Below are positions 1-5,481 of a DNA stretch of 7,150 bases, piece after piece. The notes under the pieces are model-generated. The model searched no databases, was not told where the DNA came from, and was given only the letters and a program-made list of their open reading frames with translations. Made by a program: the position numbers and the translations under genes. The stretch's first letter is position 1. The number at the start of each line of letters is the position of its first letter. The stretch is from contig VBEU01000069.1 of NCBI GenBank assembly GCA_005883775.1, positions 1-7,150 on the forward strand. The letters run 5' to 3'. The DNA comes from Chloroflexota bacterium. Its GTDB lineage: Bacteria > Chloroflexota > Limnocylindria > P2-11E.

Positions 1-58
1 CATTGGCTGGGTCGGCAATCTGCGCAAAATGCGGCGCGCGCGGTACCCCAAACTGTGA
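1..58 (+). CDS. vapB: C-terminal end of a VapB-like antitoxin (partial)
   Basis: From base 2 an open frame runs to a TGA at 56-58 and encodes IGWVGNLRKMRRARYPKL; the start lies outside the window. A short tail with a G-W-x-G-x-L-x-x-M-R pattern is typical of the C-terminus of VapB antitoxins of the kind that pair with PIN toxins (family knowledge, from memory). This is the part that wraps the toxin and blocks its active site. The stop overlaps the GTG start of the toxin gene by four bases (GTGA), the usual antitoxin-first arrangement with translational coupling. Family tails often have acidic residues after the G-W-x-G, whereas here they are basic (RKMRRAR). Only 18 residues are visible, so the assignment rests largely on position. 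Confidence 0.6.
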   Translation, partial: IGWVGNLRKMRRARYPKL

Positions 59-453
59 TCGTCGTCGACACCTCGGTGTGGGTCGAGTTCTTCCGCCGGC
101 GTGACCATCCGGTCGTTACCACGCTCAAGGCGCTCATCGGTCGTGGAGCGGAGCTCGCGACCACCGAGGCAGTCCTCATGGAAGTATTCGCGGGCGCGCT
201 ATCCGCCGAAGACCTGGCACGCATCCGCTCTCAACTCGTGGCACTTCCGATCCTGCGGCTCGAGGGGCTCGCTGACTTCGAGCACGCAGCGCAGATCTAC
301 CGGACATGCCGCGGCGCGGGAAACGCCATCCGGAGCCATGTGGACTGCCTCATCGCGGTGCCGGTGATCCGGCACGGCGCCTCGCTTCTCCACAACGACC
401 GCGACTTCGAGACGATCGCGCGCTACAGCTCCCTAAAGGTCGAGCGACCGTAG
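55..453 (+). CDS. vapC: VapC-like PIN-domain ribonuclease toxin
   Basis: A complete 132-residue protein, the normal length for a VapC toxin. VapC toxins are Mg-dependent ribonucleases that cut specific RNAs when their antitoxin is degraded. The PIN acidic set is visible: D5 in MIVVDTSVW, E43 in the TTEAVLMEV segment, D97 in HVDCLIA, and D115/D117 in LLHNDRDFE. All are in the expected order and spacing, so the toxin looks intact. The GTG start at 55 is chosen because MIVVDTSVW is the standard PIN N-terminus and because it overlaps the upstream antitoxin stop. No Shine-Dalgarno sequence precedes it, which fits expression by coupling to the antitoxin. VapBC pairs usually repress their own promoter, which here would lie to the left of the window. 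The target RNA cannot be read from the sequence. Confidence 0.88.
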   Translation: MIVVDTSVWVEFFRRRDHPVVTTLKALIGRGAELATTEAVLMEVFAGALSAEDLARIRSQLVALPILRLEGLADFEHAAQIYRTCRGAGNAIRSHVDCLIAVPVIRHGASLLHNDRDFETIARYSSLKVERP

Positions 454-462
454 GGCTTACGG
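448..462. repeat. Short inverted repeat spanning two convergent stop codons
   Basis: CCGTA at 448-452 and TACGG at 458-462 form a perfect five-base-pair stem around a five-base loop. The toxin stop (TAG, 451-453) and the stop of the leftward 60-residue gene (TAA on the - strand, 457-459) both lie inside it. Neither strand has a following T-run, so it is not a standard intrinsic terminator. It could still act as a weak two-way transcription end or RNA end. Confidence 0.35.
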
Positions 463-639
463 CCGGGGCTTGTCCTGCAGCCAGAGGCAGCCCATGGAGC
501 GGCAATCGTGTGTGCGGTACGTGGCGTGGCGCGGGCGCCAGAGCATCAGCAGCATTCCCAGCGCCGTCAGGACGACGAACGCCAGAACGAACGCGATCTG
601 GCCTTCGACCGTGAGCATGTCGAGAAGAGCGTTTCCCAT
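457..639 (-). CDS. Small single-pass membrane protein, unknown function
   Basis: I do not recognise this 60-residue protein. It has a short N-terminal stretch and one strongly hydrophobic helix at about residues 14-34, followed by R35/R37, which suggests N-out/C-in by the positive-inside rule. The soluble tail of about 25 residues carries two cysteines (C46 and C51, in HDCRSMGCLW). It is probably real. AAGGGG lies 8 bases upstream of the ATG, and by my count 52 of 60 codons end in G or C, matching the strong GC bias of the neighbours. It lies 100 bases downstream of the large cyclic-di-GMP protein on the same strand, so it may be the last gene of that unit or an independent gene. The tail cysteines might bind metal or form a disulfide, but nothing shows this directly. 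Confidence 0.6.
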   Translation of the reverse strand: MGNALLDMLTVEGQIAFVLAFVVLTALGMLLMLWRPRHATYRTHDCRSMGCLWLQDKPRP

Positions 640-647
640 TCCCTATT

Positions 648-653
648 CCCCTT
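648..653 (-). promoter_or_regulatory. Ribosome-binding site of the 60-residue gene
   Basis: On the - strand AAGGGG lies 8 bases before the ATG at 639. It is a good Shine-Dalgarno match and the main reason, with codon bias, to accept this short gene. Confidence 0.6.
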
Positions 654-739
654 GCGTCTCTAACGGCACCCGCTTGCGCCGCGCTTCCTCAAGAGAAACT
701 CTACCGCGCGATCGCGGCGCGTTCGGTGTCAGCCCGCGG

Positions 740-3700
740 TCAGCGCCCGACGCGTTTGCGTGCGTAGGCTCGGGTGTCTGCGTTCTCGACGAGGGCTTCG
801 GCCGTGCGGCCGTCCATGGGATATGAGGAAACGCCCCAGGACCGCGCCGGCATCTTGATCGCGCCACCGCCCGGGAGCTTCACGTCGGTCCCGTCGAGGA
901 TCTCCATCAAACGGATGACCACCTTCTCGGCTTCCTCCCGCGGCGTGTCAGGCATCACGATCGCGAACTCATCGCCTCCGTATCGGGCCGGCACATCCTC
1001 CGTCCGCACCCGTTCCGTGATCGTCTGTCCGAGTACCCGAAGGACCTCGTTCCCGGCGAGATGGCCGTAGGTGTCGTTGACCTTCTTGAGCTCGTCGATG
1101 TCAAAGAACGCCACCGCCAGGGGCGATTGATGGCGCTCGGCGCGCGCGACCTCCTCCTCGAGGCGGTCGTAGAAGTAGCGGTAGTTGTGGATGCCGGTGA
1201 GCGCGTCGGTGTTCGCGGCGCGCTTCAGACGCTCGTGAAGCTCGGCGACCTCGATCTGCGCCGCGATCTGGGCGCCGACCGTCTCCATGAGGGTCAGGTC
1301 CCGCTTGCTGAAAGCGGCGACGGCCGGATGGCTCAGGACGAGCACGCCCACGGCCTGCCCGCGGGAGACGAGGGGCACGATCAGCTCGCTTCGGACGCGC
1401 GGGTCGCCGACGTACCGCGGATCGGCGCGCACGTCGTCGACGATCTGGCCCTCGCGGTGCGTGAAGACCCACCCGGAGATGCCCCGGTCGCTCGCGATTC
1501 GCGACGGAGAGTCGATCGCCGTCCACGCGCCGGCGACGGCGCGCGAGACGAGCTCGTCGGACTGCTGGTCGTGTAGCAGGATCGTGAGCGAAGCGCCCGG
1601 CACGGCCCGCTCCAATACGACGAGGGTGCGATCGAGGAGCTGCTGGAGGTCGAGGATCGTGTGGAACTCGGGCGTGAGCTCGGAGAGGATCGAGAGCTCG
1701 CGGCTCGTCGACGCGACCTCTTCCTCGGCGGCGTGGATGACCCCGCGAGCTTCGACCATTGAGATGAACGCGTTGACGACGGTCGGGTCGTAGTACGTGC
1801 CGGCGAAGCCTCTGATCTCCGCGAGCGCCTGATCCTCGCGCCGCGCGGGGCGATACGGCCGCTCGGCGAGCATCGACTCGAATGCGATCGCCACGGCAAG
1901 GATGCGCGCGGTGATCGGGATCTGGTCGCCGACGAGCGCGTCCGGATATCCCGTCCCGTCCCACCGCTCGTACGCGTGACGAACGATCGGCACAACCCCG
2001 CGAAGGAACCGGATCGACTCGAGGATGCGGGCCCCGAGGAGCGGGTGCTCCTGCATGATCTTCTTCTCTTCGGGCGTCAGCGGTCCGGCCTTCGACAGAA
2101 TTGCGGCAGGGACGCCGATCTTGCCGAGCGAGTGGAAGAGCGACGCGTACCGGAGGTCGCGGAGCTCGTGCTCGCTCAGCTTGAGGCGCTCGCCGACGGC
2201 GACCGCATCCGCCGCGATCTTGCGCTGGTGGTCCTCGCGGTAGTGGTCGCGCGCCACGATCGTGGCCATGAGCGTCGAGACGGTCGAGAGGTACGCCTCG
2301 TCGAGCTCCCGGTACAGGCGGATCGAGCGCATCGTCGACGCGCCGACGCCCGCGAGGATCCCGATGAGCTCGCGCTCCTCGTCGGTGAACACATGCGCCT
2401 CGTGCCACGTGACGAAGAGCACGCCGATGGTCTGATCGGCGGAACGCAGCGGGTGCACGAGGAGGGCTTCGTGTCCGAACCGCTCGAGGAGCTTGCGCGT
2501 GTACTCGGGCGCGTCGGCGCGGCGCGAGAACGCCACCGGCTGGCCGGTGTCGAGCACGCGCGATATCACCGGCGAGCTCTTCGGGAGCGCGAGAACATCG
2601 CTCGTCGCCTTTCCGGTGGTGAACGCGAAGTCAAGCGTGTCGCCGCCCTTGTCGATGTAGACGGCGGACACGTCCGGCTTGAGGAGGTCGACGACTGATT
2701 CGGCGACGAGCTTCGTGACATCGACGAGCTCGGTCTTCTCCGAGATCGCGAGGCCGATCCGGTGTAGCTCGAACAGCCGGCGCGAGAGGGTCGCGGTGCG
2801 GTCGTGCAGGTTGGCCCGCTCGAGCGCGATCGCGGCTTCGTTCGCGATCGCGGCGAGGAGCTGCAGATCGCCTTCGTCGTAGGCGGTCGCGCGGCGGCTT
2901 TGCGCCGAGATCGCGCCGACGAACGCATCGCGCTGCCGGAGCGGCGCGACGATGATCGATTGCTCGACCACCGCGCCCCACGACTCGAGGTCCGGCAGGC
3001 CGAGGCGGCGGGCATCGCGCTCCACCTCCTTTAATAGGAGTGGGCCGCGCTCGACGGTCGCGCCGACGAGCGTGCCTGCCGTCGGCCGCTCGACCGGTTC
3101 GAGCTCTTTGCCGCCGTCGACGAGGAAGCGGTAGCGAACGGTCGCCCCATCCGGGCTGAGGGTGGCGACGAAGAAGTTGTCCGCGTCCATGACCGCCGCG
3201 ACCTGGCGGTACACGTTGCGGAATACCTCGTTCGGGTCGAGCGAAGCACCCACCGCATGGCTAACTTCGACGAGCGTGGCGAGGAGGCGCGCGCGGCGCT
3301 CCGCGACGAACCGCGCGCGGATGTCGAGATAACCGAGAAGGAAGAGTGGCACGGCCGGAAGCAGGAACCAGGGCTGGATGAGGACGATCTCGATCGTGAT
3401 GACCGCGGCGAGACCCCAGAGCAGCTGGGCGCGGCCGGTCCGGCCGATCCAGCTCATCGTCGATCTGGTCAGCCGCTCCGTGCCGAGGATGAGCTGTAGC
3501 GCGATGATCTGGCCGAGATCGAGAGCGACGAGCGCGGTCGCGGCGATCGCGCCGGCGACGATGACCTCACCGACGGTCCCGGTGATGCGATCGAGCATCG
3601 ACATGATCACGAGCTGGAAGGACATGGCGGCCACGCCGGCGCTGATCGCCTGAGCGGCGGTGTTGCGGACGATGCGAATGAACGACTTGCGGGTGACGAG

Positions 3701-3979
3701 GTCGTTCACCAGACGGGCGGATCCGGCGATGAGCGCGAGCGTTCCCGGCGGAAGCAGCACCACACCCGCAAGGACCGCGACCTCGGACGCGGACAGCTCG
3801 ACGTTCGTGGCGATGCGGATCGGCCGAAGGGACAGCAGGACGCAGAGCGCCCAGATGTAAAAGGCGACGGTGGGGGGCTCGTCACCGAGCACGTCCTGGA
3901 CGCCGAGCGCCACGAACGGAACCGCGACCAGGCACGTGATCGCGATGAAGACGTACGCGCGCGCAGGGATCGGTCTCAT
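740..3979 (-). CDS. Membrane sensor: 3 GAF, degenerate HD-GYP, GGDEF diguanylate cyclase
   Basis: This 1079-residue membrane protein is predicted to make cyclic di-GMP. Residues 1-220 hold about seven hydrophobic helices, a sensor-type membrane region often placed before GAF modules. A short basic helix (221-240) follows, then GAF 1 (about 231-390), GAF 2 (about 401-556), HD-GYP (about 562-745), GAF 3 (about 757-915) and a C-terminal GGDEF domain (about 921-1079). The GGDEF core is intact: FDIDELKKVNDTYGH, then RYGGDEF with the motif at 1001-1005. The RxxD inhibitory site (R992-D995) has the spacing known from PleD-type cyclases, so product feedback is expected. In the HD-GYP domain H584, H645, K620 and the RWDGTGYP loop (672-679) remain. 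However, the HD pair is H616-S617, the HH pair before ERWDG is A669-Y670, and the VADxFD aspartate is I698. Phosphodiesterase activity is therefore unlikely. The ATG at 3979 has GGAAGGG five bases upstream. The GAF ligands cannot be read from sequence. Confidence 0.95.
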   Translation of the reverse strand: MRPIPARAYVFIAITCLVAVPFVALGVQDVLGDEPPTVAFYIWALCVLLSLRPIRIATNVELSASEVAVLAGVVLLPPGTLALIAGSARLVNDLVTRKSFIRIVRNTAAQAISAGVAAMSFQLVIMSMLDRITGTVGEVIVAGAIAATALVALDLGQIIALQLILGTERLTRSTMSWIGRTGRAQLLWGLAAVITIEIVLIQPWFLLPAVPLFLLGYLDIRARFVAERRARLLATLVEVSHAVGASLDPNEVFRNVYRQVAAVMDADNFFVATLSPDGATVRYRFLVDGGKELEPVERPTAGTLVGATVERGPLLLKEVERDARRLGLPDLESWGAVVEQSIIVAPLRQRDAFVGAISAQSRRATAYDEGDLQLLAAIANEAAIALERANLHDRTATLSRRLFELHRIGLAISEKTELVDVTKLVAESVVDLLKPDVSAVYIDKGGDTLDFAFTTGKATSDVLALPKSSPVISRVLDTGQPVAFSRRADAPEYTRKLLERFGHEALLVHPLRSADQTIGVLFVTWHEAHVFTDEERELIGILAGVGASTMRSIRLYRELDEAYLSTVSTLMATIVARDHYREDHQRKIAADAVAVGERLKLSEHELRDLRYASLFHSLGKIGVPAAILSKAGPLTPEEKKIMQEHPLLGARILESIRFLRGVVPIVRHAYERWDGTGYPDALVGDQIPITARILAVAIAFESMLAERPYRPARREDQALAEIRGFAGTYYDPTVVNAFISMVEARGVIHAAEEEVASTSRELSILSELTPEFHTILDLQQLLDRTLVVLERAVPGASLTILLHDQQSDELVSRAVAGAWTAIDSPSRIASDRGISGWVFTHREGQIVDDVRADPRYVGDPRVRSELIVPLVSRGQAVGVLVLSHPAVAAFSKRDLTLMETVGAQIAAQIEVAELHERLKRAANTDALTGIHNYRYFYDRLEEEVARAERHQSPLAVAFFDIDELKKVNDTYGHLAGNEVLRVLGQTITERVRTEDVPARYGGDEFAIVMPDTPREEAEKVVIRLMEILDGTDVKLPGGGAIKMPARSWGVSSYPMDGRTAEALVENADTRAYARKRVGR

Positions 3980-3984
3980 CGTCG

Positions 3985-3991
3985 CCCTTCC
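3985..3991 (-). promoter_or_regulatory. Ribosome-binding site of the GAF/HD-GYP/GGDEF gene
   Basis: GGAAGGG on the - strand ends five bases before the ATG at 3979. It fixes the start codon and suggests this gene is translated independently of the gene upstream. Confidence 0.65.
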
Positions 3992-3997
3992 AGCATT

Positions 3998-4024
3998 CCG
4001 AAACGTATTACCGGGTGGTTTCGG
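3998..4024. repeat. Inverted repeat in the leader of the cyclic-di-GMP gene
   Basis: CCGAAAC at 3998-4004 and GTTTCGG at 4018-4024 are perfect seven-base inverted arms separated by 13 bases. They lie in the 79-base gap between the zinc-ribbon gene and the large sensor gene, just upstream of the sensor's ribosome-binding site. The arm centres are 20 bases apart, about two helical turns, which would suit a dimeric repressor. As RNA it could instead form a leader hairpin. No T-run follows, so a standard terminator is not supported. Confidence 0.4.
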
Positions 4025-4058
4025 CCAGGAATCAGGTGGCTATCAGTCGCCTAGAGGG

Positions 4059-4481
4059 TCAGGATGGACCTTCGGTCGCCGGCTCGCGGAACCACCGCAC
4101 GACGATCTTCTCGGGCCGGTCGACCTGTTGGTCGATCTCCCACCCCGCTCGCACGAGTCGGTCGACATCTTCCTGGTATTTGCGAACGTCCGCGTACTCG
4201 CGGACCATCAATTCGCGCTGTCCTGGACGGCCGGGTCGAAGCTCGCTCGGCGCGAGCACGCCACCGATCTTGGCCCAAAGCGATGGCTTCCGTTTCGGAT
4301 CGACTCGCGTGGTCCCGCGCTTGAGTCGTTCGTCGATCGCATAACGCTGCGTCGAAAAGCGGGGTCTCTCGGTAACGGTCGGTTGCTCGCTGGCGGTTGG
4401 GCGCGGAATGTCTCTACCGCAGAACCGGCAAACGATCGCAGCATCCTGGATTTGTTCGGCGCAGTAGGGACATGCACGCAT
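4059..4481 (-). CDS. Zinc-ribbon protein with C-terminal GWE domain, unknown function
   Basis: This 140-residue protein begins with a zinc ribbon: C4-x2-C7 and C18-x2-C21 in MRACPYCAEQ and VCRFCGRDI. Such CPYC...CRFCG ribbons are common at the N-terminus of small, poorly described bacterial proteins and usually bind structural zinc. Residues 26-80 look disordered, rich in Pro, Arg, Thr and Ser. Residues 88-132 form a small predicted strand-helix-strand unit (LMVREYADVRKYQEDVDRLV, then RAGWEI, then KIVVRWFR). It resembles short domains with an aromatic strand, a charged helix and a GW turn that appear in uncharacterised membrane-associated proteins; I cannot name the family. There is no hydrophobic helix, so it is probably cytoplasmic. 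It follows the 49-residue membrane gene by 29 bases and precedes the sensor gene by 79. Its ribosome-binding site (GAGGG two bases before ATG) is close to the start and may be weak. A role in the sdh cluster is not shown. Confidence 0.85.
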   Translation of the reverse strand: MRACPYCAEQIQDAAIVCRFCGRDIPRPTASEQPTVTERPRFSTQRYAIDERLKRGTTRVDPKRKPSLWAKIGGVLAPSELRPGRPGQRELMVREYADVRKYQEDVDRLVRAGWEIDQQVDRPEKIVVRWFREPATEGPS

Positions 4482-4498
4482 GGCCCTCTTAGGCTAGC

Positions 4499-4523
4499 GC
4501 GCTCATCGGCCTAGCGTGAGCGC
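4499..4523. repeat. Inverted repeat between the 49-residue gene and the zinc-ribbon gene
   Basis: GCGCTCA at 4499-4505 and TGAGCGC at 4517-4523 are perfect seven-base arms around an 11-base loop. On the - strand the hairpin covers the last codons and the TAG stop (4511-4513) of the 49-residue gene, and it ends 17 bases before the zinc-ribbon start. No T-run follows. It could stabilise the 3' end of the upstream sdh transcript or weakly attenuate read-through. Confidence 0.4.
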
Positions 4524-4660
4524 AGCCACCTCTCGCCGAGGAGGATGGCGACGAACAGCACGGCGATGCCCAGGAATTCGCCCAGGCCTCCGCGATCGAT
4601 CGCGGGCCGGATAACCGCGAGAAAAAGCAGCAGCGTCAGCACCGCCGCCGCGGTCGCCAT
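4511..4660 (-). CDS. 49-residue two-helix membrane protein downstream of sdhB
   Basis: A short protein with two hydrophobic helices (about residues 3-18 and 28-42) joined by a charged turn, IRPAIDRGGLGE, and ending in ERWLRSR. That is a membrane hairpin. It has no His and no Cys, so it cannot supply haem or metal ligands and is not a classical SdhC/SdhD anchor. It starts 17 bases after the sdhB stop on the same strand, so it is probably cotranscribed with sdhAB. By my count 42 of 49 codons end in G or C, matching the neighbours. The ATG at 4660 lacks a clear ribosome-binding site. In-frame GTG codons at 4666 and 4669, or a TTG at 4681 overlapping the sdhB stop, are alternative starts. Position suggests an accessory membrane subunit of the dehydrogenase; small extra subunits are known in mycobacterial complexes (SdhF). 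I have no sequence match to support this, and an unrelated small membrane protein is equally possible. Confidence 0.65.
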   Translation of the reverse strand: MATAAAVLTLLLFLAVIRPAIDRGGLGEFLGIAVLFVAILLGERWLRSR

Positions 4661-4677
4661 GAACACCACACGAGCAG

Positions 4678-5481
4678 TCAAGCGGACGGCGGCTTGGGTT
4701 CGGGCGCCGCGAATTCGTCCTTCTTTCCGCGCACGCGGCGAAGCGCCCAGGCGATCGGGTCGTAGTGCGCGCTTACCACTCGCTCCTTGAGCGGGATGAT
4801 CGCGTTGTCCGTGATGTGGATGTCCTCGGGGCAGACCTCGGTGCAGCACTTTGTGATGTTGCAGTAACCGAGGCCGTGCTTCGCGCGGATGAGATCGATG
4901 CGCTCGTTCGTGTCGAGCGGGTGCATCTCGAGCGCGGCCAGGCGTACGAAGAATCGCGGACCGGAGAAGCTTTCCTTGTTCTCCTCGTGGTCGCGGATGA
5001 CATGGCAGACGTCCTGGCAGAGGAAGCACTCGATGCATTTGTGGAATTCCTGCACGCGCTCGACGTCTTCCTGGTACATCCGCCGCTTGCCGTCGGGATC
5101 CTTCGGCTTCGGCTTGAACGGCGGGATCGTCTTTGCCTTCTCGTAGTTGAACGAGACGTCCGTCACGAGGTCCTTGATCACCGGGAAAGTCTTGACCGGC
5201 GACACCGCGATCTCCTCGCCGGGGGAAAACTCGTTCATACGCGTCATGCACATGAGCTTCGGGTGGCCGTTCACCTCGGCGCTGCACGATCCGCATTTGC
5301 CGGCCTTGCAGTTCCAGCGCACCGCGAGGTCGGGCGCGTGGGTCGCCTGGATCCGATGCACGACATCGAGCACGACCATCCCGGGGTCCGACGGCACGGC
5401 AAACTCCACGAACTCGCCGCCTGAGGCGTCGCCGCGCCAGACCTTCATGCGGACCTCGCGCGCGACCGTCTCGGTGGTCAT
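4678..5481 (-). CDS. sdhB: Succinate dehydrogenase/fumarate reductase iron-sulfur subunit
   Basis: This 267-residue subunit carries electrons from the flavin of SdhA to the membrane quinone site through three iron-sulfur clusters. All ligands are present. The [2Fe-2S] cluster uses C58, C63, C66 (RWNCKAGKCGSCSAEV) and C78. The [4Fe-4S] cluster uses C149, C152, C155 (CIECFLCQDVCHV) and C217. The [3Fe-4S] cluster uses C159, C207 and C213 (GYCNITKCCTEVCPE), with C212 an extra adjacent cysteine. The segments VRWNCKAGKCGSCSAE, MCMTRM, FPVIKDLVTDVSFNYEKA and HKCIECFLCQDVCH closely match, from memory, the mycobacterial Sdh1 iron-sulfur protein (Rv0247c type) rather than the E. coli form. The ATG at 5481 overlaps the sdhA stop (ATGA) and has AAGGA directly before it, so translation is probably coupled. 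The last 15 or so residues (KKDEFAAPEPKPPSA) look like a disordered tail. The direction of the reaction in vivo cannot be told from sequence. Confidence 0.97.
   Translation of the reverse strand: MTTETVAREVRMKVWRGDASGGEFVEFAVPSDPGMVVLDVVHRIQATHAPDLAVRWNCKAGKCGSCSAEVNGHPKLMCMTRMNEFSPGEEIAVSPVKTFPVIKDLVTDVSFNYEKAKTIPPFKPKPKDPDGKRRMYQEDVERVQEFHKCIECFLCQDVCHVIRDHEENKESFSGPRFFVRLAALEMHPLDTNERIDLIRAKHGLGYCNITKCCTEVCPEDIHITDNAIIPLKERVVSAHYDPIAWALRRVRGKKDEFAAPEPKPPSA

Noticed and set aside
704..717. Possible terminator between the sensor gene and the 60-residue gene
   Set aside because: CCGCG and CGCGG form only a five-base stem in very GC-rich sequence, with no T-run on the - strand after it. A nearby AGAG/CTCT pair (692-702) is too weak.
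1101..2408. Long - strand open frame of 435 codons
   Set aside because: It is an out-of-frame shadow of the GAF/HD-GYP/GGDEF gene, extremely rich in Arg, Ala and Pro, with no domain visible.
4004..4012. TAATAC on the - strand as a -10 promoter box for the sensor gene
   Set aside because: No acceptable -35 element is found 16-18 bases upstream (the sequence there is near ATTCCT), and the hexamer sits inside the loop of the inverted repeat.
3870..4514. + strand open frame of 214 codons
   Set aside because: It overlaps the sensor start, the leader gap and the whole zinc-ribbon gene on the opposite strand. The zinc-ribbon frame has clear CxxC pairs, while this one shows nothing.
4765..5424. + strand open frame of 219 codons
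   Set aside because: It lies antisense to sdhB, which has all eleven or so expected cluster ligands in the other strand; no motif in this frame.
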